DNA from: Nocardioides cavernae
GTDB lineage: Bacteria; Actinomycetota; Actinomycetes; Propionibacteriales; Nocardioidaceae
Length of the DNA: 64,000 nucleotides
Reading direction: 5' to 3'
Assembly (NCBI RefSeq): GCF_013410035.1
Contig: NZ_JACCBW010000001.1
Coordinates: forward strand, 1 to 64,000
Part shown: positions 56,528-64,000 of the stretch, one piece after another
Layout: every line of letters begins with the position of its first letter
How positions within the stretch are numbered: position 1 is the first letter of the stretch
Notes under the pieces: generated by a model
Databases searched by the model: none
The model's input: the letters and a program-made list of their open reading frames with translations, nothing else
What the model was told of the DNA's origin: nothing
Made by a program: the position numbers and the translations under genes

Positions 56528-57478
56528 TCAGAAGTGGGTCCAGCCGGTCGGGCCGTCGTACGCCGCACCGTCGACGGTGACGCCCTCCCCCGCGCGCACC
56601 TCGCCGACCACCTGCCACCCGTCCGGCACGGAGGCCACGTCGGGGAAGGTGGCGAGCAGCGAGTGGTCGTCGCCGCCGCCGAGGATGAACTGCAGCGGGT
56701 CAGCACCGAGGGCGGCGCCCACGGCCTGGAGCGGCTCGGGCACCTCGAACGCGTCGCGCCGCACGTCGATCGCGACGCCGCTCGCCCCGGCGAGGTGGCC
56801 CGCCTCGGCGAGCAGGCCGTCGGAGACGTCGATCAGCGAGGTGGCCCCGGCCCCGGCCGCGACCTGGCCGGCGGCGTACGGCGGCTCCGGGCGTCGGTAC
56901 GCCTCGACGAGCGCGCGCGGCGAGCGGAAGCCGCGGCCGAGGACCGCCAGTCCGCCCGCGGCCCAGCCCTGTCGGCCGGTGAGCGCCAGCACGTCACCGG
57001 GCTGGGCGCCCGAGCGCAGCACCGGTGACTGGAGGCACTGGCCGAGCACGGTCACCGCGATCACGACCTCGTCGGCTCGGGTGATGTCCCCACCCACGAC
57101 GGTCGCGCCGACGCTGGCGCACTCCGCCGCGAAGCCTCGGGCGAGGTCGAGCGCCCACGCCACCGGCAGGTCCGCGGGTGCGGCGAGCCCGATGGTCAGG
57201 TGGCGCGCGGTGCCACCCATCGCGTTGATGTCGGAGAGGTTCTGCGCGGCTGCGCGGTGGCCGACGTCCTCGGCGCTCGCCCAGTCGCGGCGGAAGTGGC
57301 GGCCCTCCACCATGAGGTCGGTGGAGACCACGACGTGGCCGTGCTTGATGCGCAGGACGGCGGCGTCGTCGCCGGGCCCGACAAGGACGTGCTCGTCGCC
57401 CGGGAAGAGCTTCACGAGCTCCGAGATCAGGCCGAACTCGCCTGCCTCACCGAGGGTTGCGTCCGCGTCGAGAGCCAT
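56528..57478 (-). CDS. thiL: Thiamine-monophosphate kinase
   Basis: 316 residues from ATG 57478. It makes thiamine diphosphate. The AIR-synthase-like fold shows GEFGLISELVKLF, VLVGPGDDAAVLR, VVSTDLMVEGRHFRRDW, AAQNLSDINAMGG, VVGGDITRADEVV and SLIDVSDGLLAEAGHLA. FILGGGDDHSLLATFP corresponds to the substrate loop. No other thiamine genes are near. Confidence 0.96.
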   Translation of the reverse strand: MALDADATLGEAGEFGLISELVKLFPGDEHVLVGPGDDAAVLRIKHGHVVVSTDLMVEGRHFRRDWASAEDVGHRAAAQNLSDINAMGGTARHLTIGLAAPADLPVAWALDLARGFAAECASVGATVVGGDITRADEVVIAVTVLGQCLQSPVLRSGAQPGDVLALTGRQGWAAGGLAVLGRGFRSPRALVEAYRRPEPPYAAGQVAAGAGATSLIDVSDGLLAEAGHLAGASGVAIDVRRDAFEVPEPLQAVGAALGADPLQFILGGGDDHSLLATFPDVASVPDGWQVVGEVRAGEGVTVDGAAYDGPTGWTHF

Positions 57479-57595
57479 GTCCCCATCCCACCAGACGAGG
57501 AGGGTGACCACTGTCACCCGGCCCCTGTCGGGTCCGCGTCGCGGCGCGGTAGGTTGTGCCGGTCACACCCGCTGAACGAGACCGAGGAGTCCACG

Positions 57596-57832
57596 ATGGT
57601 CGTCCAGGCCTACATCCTGATCCAGACCGACGTCGGCAAGGCCGCCGAGGTTGCCCGCGAGATCGCCCAGGTCAACGGCGTCACGCTCGCCGAGGACGTC
57701 ACCGGTCCCTACGACGTGATCGTCCGCGCCGAGGCGAAGAACGTCGACGAGCTGGGCAAGCTCGTCGTCTCCAAGGTGCAGAACCTCGACGGCATCACCC
57801 GCACGCTGACGTGCCCGGTCGTCCACATCTGA
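57596..57832 (+). CDS. Stand-alone Lrp/AsnC ligand-binding (RAM) domain protein
   Basis: 78 residues from ATG 57596, with GAGGAG upstream. MVVQAYILIQTDVGKAAEVA, GVTLAEDVTGPYDVIVRAEA and VVSKVQNLDGITRTLTCPV form the alpha-beta sandwich that binds amino acids in Lrp regulators. No DNA-binding helix-turn-helix is present. Such proteins may modulate full-length Lrp proteins or sense amino acids. It lies 12 bases before the lipoprotein gene. Confidence 0.9.
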   Translation: MVVQAYILIQTDVGKAAEVAREIAQVNGVTLAEDVTGPYDVIVRAEAKNVDELGKLVVSKVQNLDGITRTLTCPVVHI

Positions 57833-57844
57833 CCTGAGACCCGA

Positions 57845-58351
57845 GTGCCACCCGCACGACGCCTCGGCTCCCCGCGGAGCCGGGGCGTCGTCGTGTCTGC
57901 TGCCGCGTGCGTGCTGCTCGCCGCATGCTCGTCGGGCACCATCCGCATCGACCGGTCCGACCTGTCCGGCGCGGACCGGGAGGCGTGCGAGGCGCTCGTC
58001 GCGGACCTCCCGCAGGAGCTGGCCGGCCAGGAGCGCGTCGACGTCGAGCCGGCCGACGCGCTCGGCGCGGCCTGGGGCGACCCGGCGTACGTCCTCACCT
58101 GCGGCGTGCCCCAACCGTCGGGCTACGAGGCGACGGCCGAGTGCAACGTGATCAACGGCGTCGGGTGGTACGTCCCCGACGACCAGCTCACCGACCAGGG
58201 CGAGGACGCCACCCCCGTCGCCCTGAGCCTCAGTCCCTACGTCGAGGTGCTGGTGCCGGCCGACTACCGCACCGAGGGCATCGACCGGGCGCTCTCCGAG
58301 CTCGGCCCGGTGCTGCAGGAGCACCTCGGCGAGGGACTCCCCTGCCTGTGA
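57845..58351 (+). CDS. DUF3515 lipoprotein
   Basis: 168 residues from GTG 57845. The signal sequence ends in the lipobox LLAAC (Cys near residue 28), so it should be lipid-anchored outside the membrane. DREACEALVADLPQELAGQE, AWGDPAYVLTCGVPQPSGY and ECNVINGVGWYVPDDQ are typical DUF3515 blocks with conserved Cys. The family is actinobacterial, commonly sits beside ddl and thiL, and has no known role. Confidence 0.88.
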   Translation: MPPARRLGSPRSRGVVVSAAACVLLAACSSGTIRIDRSDLSGADREACEALVADLPQELAGQERVDVEPADALGAAWGDPAYVLTCGVPQPSGYEATAECNVINGVGWYVPDDQLTDQGEDATPVALSLSPYVEVLVPADYRTEGIDRALSELGPVLQEHLGEGLPCL

Positions 58352-58360
58352 CCTCCTGAC

Positions 58361-58400
58361 GCAGGTCGGCGCAGGTCAGCGCAGGTCAGCGCAGGCCGGT
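58361..58400. repeat. Four tandem 10-bp units at the 3' end of ddl
   Basis: GCAGGTC(G/A)GC occurs three times, followed by a diverged fourth copy (GCAGGCCGGT), at 58361-58400. The ddl stop lies within the array at 58386-58388. Slippage here could change the Ddl C-terminus. Confidence 0.85.
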
Positions 58401-59519
58401 GCCGCGGCGCAGCGCGAGCTGCACGAGGCGGTCGACGAGCTCGGGGTACGACATCCCGGACGCCGCCCACATCTGGGGGTACATCGAGGTCGGCGTGAAG
58501 CCCGGCATGGTGTTGAGCTCGTTGATCACGAGCGACCCGTCGGGCATCACGAAGAAGTCGACGCGCGCCAGCCCCTCGCACGAGAGCGCCTCGAAGGCGC
58601 GGACCGCCATCGCGCGCAGCTCCTGCTCGGTCGCCGCAGGCAGGTCGGCGGGGATGTCGATCTCGGTGTGCTGGTCAGCGAGGTACTTGGCCTCGAAGTC
58701 GTAGAACTCGTGGTCGCCGCCGGTGCGGACCTCTCCCGGCCGCGACGTCTCGGGCGGGCCCTCGAAGGTGCCGAGCACGCCGCACTCCACCTCGCGGGCG
58801 CCCTCCATCGACTGCTCGACGAGGACCTTCGGGTCGTGCCGGAACGCCTCCTCGAGCGCCCCCTCGACCTCGGTGGCGTCGTGCACCTTGCTGATGCCCA
58901 TGCTCGAGCCCGCGCGCGCCGGCTTCGCGAACGACGGGAACCCCAGGTCCTCGACGCGGGCGCGGCAACCGACGGGGTCCTGCTCCCACTCCGAGCGGGT
59001 GACGACGATGCCGGGCGTGACGGGCAGCCCGGCGGCCTGCAGGACGACCTTCATGTAGGCCTTGTCCATGCCGATCGCCGAGGCGAGGACACCGGACCCG
59101 ACGTAGCGCACGCCCGCCATCTCCAGCATCCCCTGCAGGGTGCCGTCCTCGCCCCACGGGCCGTGCAGCAGCGGGAAGACGACGTCGACCTCGCCGATGA
59201 CGGACGGGACGCTCGCGGCCTCGGTGACGACGAGGTCGGTCCCGGTGGTCACGCCCATCAGCGCGACGGGCGAGCGGTCGGCGTCCACCTCGGGCAGGTC
59301 GCTGCCCCGGATCGCGAGCCGGCCGGGCTCGTCGGCCTCCAGCACCCAGCGGCCGTCGGTGGCGATGCCGACCGGCACGACGTCGTACGCCTCGCGGTCG
59401 ATCGCCGCCAGCACGCTCCCCGCCGTGACGCACGAGATGCCGTGCTCGGAGGAGCGGCCACCGAAGACGACGGCGACGCGCGGCTTCCGGCCGGTCTTGA
59501 GGGGGGAGGTGTCGTTCAT
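58386..59519 (-). CDS. ddl: D-alanine--D-alanine ligase
   Basis: 377 residues from ATG 59519; an upstream GTG at 59537 is possible. VAVVFGGRSSEHGISCVTAG begins it. FPLLHGPWGEDGTLQGMLEM, GVLASAIGMDKAYMKVVLQ, FPSFAKPARAGSSMGISKV, EVECGVLG and VINELNTMPGFTPTSMYP mark the ATP-grasp and Mg sites. It makes the D-Ala-D-Ala end of peptidoglycan precursors. gpsA and plsC lie farther downstream in the window but are separated by the convergent PLP-enzyme gene. Confidence 0.96.
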   Translation of the reverse strand: MNDTSPLKTGRKPRVAVVFGGRSSEHGISCVTAGSVLAAIDREAYDVVPVGIATDGRWVLEADEPGRLAIRGSDLPEVDADRSPVALMGVTTGTDLVVTEAASVPSVIGEVDVVFPLLHGPWGEDGTLQGMLEMAGVRYVGSGVLASAIGMDKAYMKVVLQAAGLPVTPGIVVTRSEWEQDPVGCRARVEDLGFPSFAKPARAGSSMGISKVHDATEVEGALEEAFRHDPKVLVEQSMEGAREVECGVLGTFEGPPETSRPGEVRTGGDHEFYDFEAKYLADQHTEIDIPADLPAATEQELRAMAVRAFEALSCEGLARVDFFVMPDGSLVINELNTMPGFTPTSMYPQMWAASGMSYPELVDRLVQLALRRGTGLR

Positions 59520-59551
59520 CGCCTCGACCCTATCCACCTACGCTGGCGCGC

Positions 59552-60628
59552 ATGGCTGCAGACTCGCCCTCCCACCGGCTCTCCACGATCGCCGTCACGG
59601 CCGGACGTCCCGACCGGGTCCCGGACGCGCCGCTCAACACGCCCATCACGATGGCCGCGACCTACGTCGCCGGCGGGGACGTGGAGTACGGCCGCTACGG
59701 CAACCCGACCTGGACCGCGCTCGAGGACGCGCTGGGCGCCCTCGAGGGCGGTCGCTGCCTGAGCTTCGCCTCCGGGCTCGCCGCGGTCGCGACCGTGCTG
59801 GACCTCGTCGGCACCGACGGCACGGTCGTCGTGCCCCGCCACGCCTACACCGGGACGATCATGCAGCTCGGCGACCTCGAGGGCCGCGGGCGGCTGAAGG
59901 CCCAGCTGGTCGACATCACCGACACCGACGCGGTCGTCGCTGCCTGCGCGGGTGCCGCGCTGGTGTGGCTGGAGTCGCCGACGAACCCGGCCCTCGAGGT
60001 CGCGGACATCGCGACCATCACCGCCGCGGCGCACGAGGCCGGGGCGTACGTCGTCGTCGACAACACCTTCGCCACTCCCCTGCTGCAGCGACCGCTGGAG
60101 GACGGCGTGGACCTGGTCGTGCACTCCGCGACGAAGTACCTCGCCGGCCACTCCGACGTGCAGATGGGCGCGATCGTCACCGGCGACGACGAGCTGTACG
60201 CCGTCCTCAAGGGCCGCCGTGACCTCGTCGGCGCGATCCCCGGCCCGTTCGAGGCGTGGCTCACCCTGCGCGGGCTGCGCACCCTGCACCTGCGCGTGGA
60301 GCGGGCGCAGGCCAACGCCCAGGAGCTCGTCCGCCGCCTCGGCGAGCACCCTGCGCTGTCGGAGGTGCGCTACCCCGGGTTCGGCGGCATCGTCAGCATC
60401 GTGCTGGCGCAGGGCGAGGTGGCCGCGGACCTGCTCAGCCGCAAGACCCGGCTGTGGGTGCACGCGACGTCGCTCGGCGGCGTCGAGTCCTCGTTGGAGC
60501 GACGTCGGCGGTGGAAGGCCGAGGCGCCGACGATCCCCGACGGGCTGGTCCGGCTCTCGGTCGGGGTCGAGGACGTCGAGGACCTCTGGGAGGACCTGCG
60601 GAGCGCGCTGGACGGGTGTGTGGGTTGA
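59552..60628 (+). CDS. Cys/Met-metabolism PLP enzyme (cystathionine gamma-synthase/lyase type)
   Basis: 358 residues from ATG 59552. LNTPITMAATYVAGG, YGRYGNPTWTALEDALGALE, SFASGLAAVATVLDL, VDNTFATPLLQRPLEDGVDL and the PLP lysine in VHSATKYLAGHSD identify the family. LVRLSVGVEDVEDLWEDL ends it. Sequence alone does not separate synthase from lyase. It is divergent from ddl (32-base gap). Confidence 0.9.
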   Translation: MAADSPSHRLSTIAVTAGRPDRVPDAPLNTPITMAATYVAGGDVEYGRYGNPTWTALEDALGALEGGRCLSFASGLAAVATVLDLVGTDGTVVVPRHAYTGTIMQLGDLEGRGRLKAQLVDITDTDAVVAACAGAALVWLESPTNPALEVADIATITAAAHEAGAYVVVDNTFATPLLQRPLEDGVDLVVHSATKYLAGHSDVQMGAIVTGDDELYAVLKGRRDLVGAIPGPFEAWLTLRGLRTLHLRVERAQANAQELVRRLGEHPALSEVRYPGFGGIVSIVLAQGEVAADLLSRKTRLWVHATSLGGVESSLERRRRWKAEAPTIPDGLVRLSVGVEDVEDLWEDLRSALDGCVG

Positions 60629-60818
60629 GCAGCCCTGCCGTGTGACGCTCCACCCCGATACGGCGAACCACAGGAGGAGCACGGGGTCGCTGCGGGAGGG
60701 CGAGACGTTCGTGATGGCGATGTCCGTGGTGCCGATGGCCGACGAGGAGCTCGCCGGGCCGACGACGACGAGGTCGTGCGCACCTTAGAGGTCACGAGGT
60801 CGCCGCAGCCGGCACCGG
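60629..60818. other. Gap after the PLP enzyme gene
   Basis: An open frame of 48 codons (60642-60788, GTG start) exists, but it has no clear ribosome site and no recognisable similarity. I do not count it as a gene. The strong palindrome follows. Confidence 0.4.
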
Positions 60819-60866
60819 GGACGTCATGAGAAGCACCGGTCCGGACCGGTGTTTCTCATGACGTCC
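60819..60866. terminator. 48-bp near-perfect palindrome, bidirectional terminator
   Basis: Two 24-base arms (60819-60842 and 60843-60866) meet with no spacer. The one imperfect pair is G-U in plus-strand RNA (60833 with 60852). It lies between the convergent PLP enzyme and gpsA genes, 11 bases after the gpsA stop on the minus strand. Confidence 0.85.
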
Positions 60867-60877
60867 GGGTCAGTCGG

Positions 60878-61879
60878 TCAGTCGGTCTCAGCCTTGGTGT
60901 CGCGGGCGATGAAGGAGTTCATCATGTCCAGCGCGGTCATCTTGCCGTCGACGACGGCGTCGACGGCCTCGGCGATGGGGGCGTCGACGCCGGTGCGGCG
61001 CGCGAGCTCGAGGAGCGACTTGCAGGACTTCGCGCCCTCCGCGACCTGGCGCGTGGACGCGTAGATCTCCTCGGTCGTCATGCCCTGGCCGAGCCGCTCG
61101 CCGAAGGTGCGGTTGCGCGAGAGCGGTGAGGAGCAGGTGGCGACGAGGTCGCCGAGGCCGGCGAGGCCCATCAGGGTGAGCGGGTTCGCGCCCTGCGCGG
61201 TCGCGAGACGGGCCGTCTCGGCCAGGCCGCGGGTGATCACCGAGGCCGTCGTGTTGTCGCCGAAGCCGAGCCCCACGGCCATGCCGACGGCGAGGCCGAC
61301 GACGTTCTTGTAGGCGCCGCCGATCTCGCAGCCGAGCACGTCGACGGAGGTGTACGGCCGCCAGGACGGGCCGTGGGTGATGGCCTGGATGTGCTTGGCA
61401 CGGTCCTCGTCGAGGCAGGCGACGACGGACGCGGCGGGCTCGCGGCGCGCGATCTCACGCGCGAGGTTGGGTCCGCTGACGACGGCGATGCGGTCGGCGG
61501 ACGCGTCGGTGACCTCCTGGATGACCTCGCTCATCCGCATCAGCGACCCGAGCTCGACGCCCTTCATCAGCGAGACGAGGGTGGCGTTCTCCGGGAGGAT
61601 CGGCGCCCACGCGGTGAGGTTCTCCCGCAGGCTCTGCGACGGCACGGTGAGCACGACGACGTCGGCGTCCGACGCGACCTGCTCGGGGTCCGTCGAGGCC
61701 GTGATCGACGGCGGCAGCTCGACGCCCGGGAGGTAGTCGGTGTTCTCGCGACGGTCGTTGATCGCCTCGACGACCTCCTCGCGCCGCGCCCACAGGGTCA
61801 CGTCGTTGCCCGCGTCGGCGAGGACCAGCGAGAAGGCGGTGCCCCACGAGCCGGCGCTGAACACTGCGATCTTCGTCAT
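60878..61879 (-). CDS. gpsA: Glycerol-3-phosphate dehydrogenase [NAD(P)+]
   Basis: 333 residues from ATG 61879, overlapping the plsC stop as ATGA. The nucleotide-binding loop is FSAGSWGTAFSLVLA, where the first Gly of GxGxxG is Ser. VVLTVPSQSLRENL, VSLMKGVELGS, VVSGPNLAREIARREP, EIGGAYKNVVGLAVGMAVG with the catalytic Lys, and GLGDLVATCSSPLSRNRTFG follow. It makes glycerol-3-phosphate for phospholipids, which suits its pairing with plsC. Confidence 0.95.
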   Translation of the reverse strand: MTKIAVFSAGSWGTAFSLVLADAGNDVTLWARREEVVEAINDRRENTDYLPGVELPPSITASTDPEQVASDADVVVLTVPSQSLRENLTAWAPILPENATLVSLMKGVELGSLMRMSEVIQEVTDASADRIAVVSGPNLAREIARREPAASVVACLDEDRAKHIQAITHGPSWRPYTSVDVLGCEIGGAYKNVVGLAVGMAVGLGFGDNTTASVITRGLAETARLATAQGANPLTLMGLAGLGDLVATCSSPLSRNRTFGERLGQGMTTEEIYASTRQVAEGAKSCKSLLELARRTGVDAPIAEAVDAVVDGKMTALDMMNSFIARDTKAETD

Positions 61880-62658
61880 CGACGCTTCCTCCGGGACGTG
61901 CGGGACTGGGTGTCGTCGTGGGGGTTGCCGGTCTCGCGCACGCCGCGCTGGCGCGGGTCGAACCGCTCGACCGGGGCGGTGGCGCCGCGCACGTCCTCGA
62001 CGAGGACGGTGATGGCCGCCATGATCCGGTCGGTGGCCCGGCTGATCGACTCCGGCGTCTGCCCGGCGGCGACGAGGTCGTCGAGCGCGACGGGGTCACC
62101 GGCCTTCATGACGATGTTCTTGCGGGGCACCAGGTGCGGCTTCTTGGTGTAGGGCGGCAGCACCTCCTGCGCGCCCCACTGGCCGACCGGGATCACCGGA
62201 CAGCCCGTGGCGAGGGCGATCCGGGCGGCACCGGTCTTGCCCTTCATCGGCCAGAGGTCCGGGTCGCGCGTCAGCGTGCCTTCGGGGTAGATGATGAGGC
62301 ACTCGCCGTCGGCGATCGCGCGCACCGCGGCGTCGTAGGCGCCGATCGCGTTGCGGCTCAGCCGCTCCACCGGGATCTGACCAGCCGAGCGCAGGAAGCC
62401 TCCGAGGTACTTGTTGGTGAACAGCCCGGACTTCGCGAGGTAGCGCGGCAACCGGCCGTGGTCGTAGACGAAGTGCGCCGACAGCAGCGGGTCGACGTGC
62501 GAGATGTGGTTGATCGCGATGATGCAGCCGCCCGTGGCGGGGATCTTCTCGCCGTCGATCCAGGTGCGCGAGGTCGCCGTGAGCAACGTGGGCTTGAGGA
62601 TGCTCGCGGCGACGGTGAGTGCCCATCCGCGCTTCCGCTCCAGCTTCCTGACGCGCAC
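61876..62658 (-). CDS. 1-acylglycerol-3-phosphate acyltransferase (PlsC family)
   Basis: 260 residues from GTG 62658. The acyltransferase blocks are INHISHVDPLLSAHFV (NHxSxxD variant of HxxxxD), LPRYLAKSGLF, IPVERLSRN and LIIYPEGTLTRDPDLWPMKG. A basic C-terminal tail (RTSRRKRR) ends it. It adds an acyl chain to lysophosphatidate at the membrane. Together with the overlapping gpsA it makes phosphatidic acid for CdsA, which is also in this window. Confidence 0.92.
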   Translation of the reverse strand: MRVRKLERKRGWALTVAASILKPTLLTATSRTWIDGEKIPATGGCIIAINHISHVDPLLSAHFVYDHGRLPRYLAKSGLFTNKYLGGFLRSAGQIPVERLSRNAIGAYDAAVRAIADGECLIIYPEGTLTRDPDLWPMKGKTGAARIALATGCPVIPVGQWGAQEVLPPYTKKPHLVPRKNIVMKAGDPVALDDLVAAGQTPESISRATDRIMAAITVLVEDVRGATAPVERFDPRQRGVRETGNPHDDTQSRTSRRKRR

Positions 62659-62781
62659 CCGTCACCTCTCCGTCCCTGCGAGCCCTGCCCCCGACGCTCC
62701 CTGCGTCGCGAGCAGGCTACTCGGTCCCGCGGCTCCGACGTCGGCACCGGCGCGCTGGTCCACGGTGGGAGAATCCGGGTG

Positions 62782-63462
62782 ATGTCCGCACCCACCTCCG
62801 CCCCCGATGCTGCCGTACGCCCGCGCTGCGTGGTCGTCGTGCCCGTGAAGCCCCCTGCCTTCGGCAAGTCCCGGCTCCACGGGCTCGGTGACGACGAGCG
62901 CCGCGAGCTCGCGCAGGCGTTCGCCCTCGACACCGTGCAGGCCGCCACGGCGACGCCGGGTGTCGACGTCGTCCTGGTGGTGACCGACGACTTCCGGCTG
63001 GCCGCGCAGGTGCGCGCACTCGGCTGCGAGGTGATGCCCGACGGCACGACCGACGACCTCAACGGCACGCTGGTCCAGGCCGCCGCCGAGGTCGTACGCC
63101 GCTGGCCCGGCGCCGTCCCGGTCGCCCTGTGCGCGGACCTGCCCGGGCTGCGCCCCGTCGAGCTCGCCGGCGTGGTCGCCGAGGTGATGGACCGGGTGGG
63201 TGTGGGACGGGCGGTGTTCGTGCGTGACCACCTCGGCGTGGGGACGACCCTGTACGCCGCGCGCGCGGAGCACTTCGAGCCCGGCTTCGGTCCCGGGTCC
63301 GCCGCACGGCACGAGGCGGCCGGCGCTGTCGAGGTCGGCACCGGTGCCCGCAGCGTGCGTACCGATGTCGACGATCTCGCCGGGCTGGACGCCGCGCTGC
63401 TCGCGGGGGTCGGCCCGCACACGTCCCGGGCACGCGAAGGGCGGGCCACCCCGTCGGGGTGA
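62782..63462 (+). CDS. cofC: 2-phospho-L-lactate/phosphoenolpyruvate guanylyltransferase (CofC/FbiD)
   Basis: 226 residues from ATG 62782. VVVVPVKPPAFGKSRLHGLG is the GTP-binding start of this nucleotidyltransferase, and CADLPGLRPVELAGVVAEV holds the metal-binding Asp. It makes the guanylated precursor of coenzyme F420; actinobacterial FbiD uses phosphoenolpyruvate. No other F420 genes are in the window. The gene diverges from plsC and is convergent with hup. Confidence 0.9.
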   Translation: MSAPTSAPDAAVRPRCVVVVPVKPPAFGKSRLHGLGDDERRELAQAFALDTVQAATATPGVDVVLVVTDDFRLAAQVRALGCEVMPDGTTDDLNGTLVQAAAEVVRRWPGAVPVALCADLPGLRPVELAGVVAEVMDRVGVGRAVFVRDHLGVGTTLYAARAEHFEPGFGPGSAARHEAAGAVEVGTGARSVRTDVDDLAGLDAALLAGVGPHTSRAREGRATPSG

Positions 63463-63470
63463 CCCGCCCT
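63438..63470 (-). terminator. 15-bp hairpin spanning the cofC stop, hup terminator
   Basis: Arms 63438-63452 and 63456-63470 flank a 3-base loop. The single mismatch on the plus strand (C/A) becomes U-G on the minus strand, so the stem is complete for hup RNA, 29 bases after the hup stop. It overlaps the end of the cofC coding sequence. Confidence 0.8.
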
Positions 63471-63499
63471 CGTCGACGTGCGCGCTGAGGCGTGCCGCG

Positions 63500-64000
63500 T
63501 CAGGACTTCTTCGCGGTCTTCTTGGCCGGAGCCTTCTTGGCCGCGGTCTTCTTGGCCGGGGCCGACTTCTTCGCCGGGGACTTCTTGGCGGCCGACGTCG
63601 TGGCGGCGGTCTTCTTGGCCGGGGCCTTGGTGGCGGCGGTCTTGGCGGGAGCCGACTTCTTGGCCGGGGCCTTCTTGGCCGCGGTCTTGGCCGGAGCGGC
63701 CTTCTTCGCCGGCGCGGCCTTCTTGGCCGGGGCCGACTTCGTGGCAGCAGCGGTCTTCGCCGGCGCGGCCTTCTTGGCCGGGGCCGACTTCGTGGCGGCA
63801 GCGGTCTTCGCCGGAGCGGCCTTCTTCGCCGTCGCACCGGTGACGGCGGCAGCAGCCGCACGCACGCTGGCCGGAGGCCTCGGCATGGTGGCAGCCGTCA
63901 GCTTGGGCAGCTTCTTCGCGCCCGAGATGACGTCCTTGAGCTCCTTGCCGGCGGAGAACTTCGGCACGGACTTCTTCTTGGACTTCATGCGCTCGCCGGT
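63500..64000 (-). CDS. hup: HU-family nucleoid protein with histone-H1-like tail (N-terminus outside window)
   Basis: The frame is open to the right edge. The visible end of the HU fold reads TGERMKSKKKSVPKFSAGKE then LKDVISGAKKLP, the usual HU C-terminus, so the ATG at 63988 is internal. About 130 residues of PAKK/AAPAK-type repeats follow, ending in TAKKS. Two 51-bp units (63711-63761 and 63762-63812) are almost identical. The tail resembles actinobacterial HupB, which binds DNA more tightly and can be modified on lysines. Confidence 0.93.
   Translation of the reverse strand, partial: TGERMKSKKKSVPKFSAGKELKDVISGAKKLPKLTAATMPRPPASVRAAAAAVTGATAKKAAPAKTAAATKSAPAKKAAPAKTAAATKSAPAKKAAPAKKAAPAKTAAKKAPAKKSAPAKTAATKAPAKKTAATTSAAKKSPAKKSAPAKKTAAKKAPAKKTAKKS

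Noticed and set aside
60642..60788. 48-codon plus-strand frame after the PLP enzyme gene
   Set aside because: No ribosome site, no similarity, and it ends just before the terminator palindrome.
63500..63988. Stand-alone Lys/Ala-rich protein starting at ATG 63988
   Set aside because: The frame stays open upstream and reads TGER before that Met, the usual HU sequence, so this is the tail of a larger gene.

Overview
The window is a very GC-rich stretch of actinobacterial chromosome. This is shown by GTG/TTG starts, dense ATGA/GTGA start-stop overlaps, an HU protein with a PAKK-rich tail, a DUF2469 gene next to rnhB, a DUF3515 lipoprotein, a CofC/FbiD-type F420 gene, an MgtA-like mannosyltransferase and membrane-anchored FtsY. 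The gene order and protein style best fit the Nocardioides/Nocardioidaceae group, but that genus-level assignment is inference. Nearly all of it is core genome. The only mobile DNA seen is the 3' end of an IS481-like transposase at the left edge. No tRNA, rRNA or CRISPR array was seen.

Layout. 1-6.1 kb: transposase remnant, a short acyl-CoA-synthetase-like gene, an M1 peptidase, a RIO kinase preceded by an overlapping leader ORF, a LOG-family protein and an MgtA-like mannosyltransferase. 6.1-13 kb (minus strand): rpsB-tsf-pyrH-frr-cdsA, an epimerase-like gene, a small membrane protein and rlmN. 13.3-20.6 kb: a secreted M23 protein, then the minus-strand run rplS-lepB-rnhB-DUF2469-yraN-comM-dprA-xerC. 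20.8-23.4 kb: rpsP-khpA-rimM-trmD, with TrmD fused to a GNAT domain. 23.6-26.7 kb: GNAT, VanW, amidohydrolase and NYN-domain genes. 26.8-32.4 kb: ffh and the nitrogen-control operon amtB-glnK-glnD. 32.6-36.5 kb: two overlapping cell-surface glycan genes (RgpF-like and a 993-residue two-module glycosyltransferase). 36.6-43.1 kb: ftsY, a methyltransferase, a 58-residue membrane protein, a thioesterase and smc. 43.2-48.4 kb: a secreted protein and a glycolate-to-glycine module (GlcD-like oxidase, aminotransferase, GNAT), then MFS and coiled-coil genes. 48.5-56 kb: fakA-recG-rsmD-coaD-yceD-rpmF-rnc-mutM. 56.2-64 kb: rpmB, thiL, a stand-alone Lrp ligand domain, a DUF3515 lipoprotein, ddl, a Cys/Met PLP enzyme, plsC-gpsA, cofC and the C-terminal end of HU.

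The genes serve translation (S2, S16, L19, L28, L32, EF-Ts, RRF, TrmD, RimM, KhpA, RlmN, RsmD, RNase III), protein export (Ffh, FtsY, LepB), phospholipid and envelope synthesis (CdsA, PlsC, GpsA, FakA, Ddl, MgtA, RgpF-like), DNA repair and chromosome handling (RecG, MutM, RNase HII, XerC, DprA, SMC, HU) and ammonium sensing (AmtB-GlnK-GlnD).

The non-coding structure was the most rewarding part. A 66-bp palindromic element occurs twice, each time between convergent genes, and its hairpin core is exactly inverted between the copies. Five terminator-like hairpins have their only imperfect pairs as G-U wobbles on the strand of the adjoining gene. An 18-bp perfect hairpin lies inside the start of lepB. 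A Shine-Dalgarno-led 31-codon ORF overlaps the RIO kinase start. No wholly unknown multi-gene system was found.
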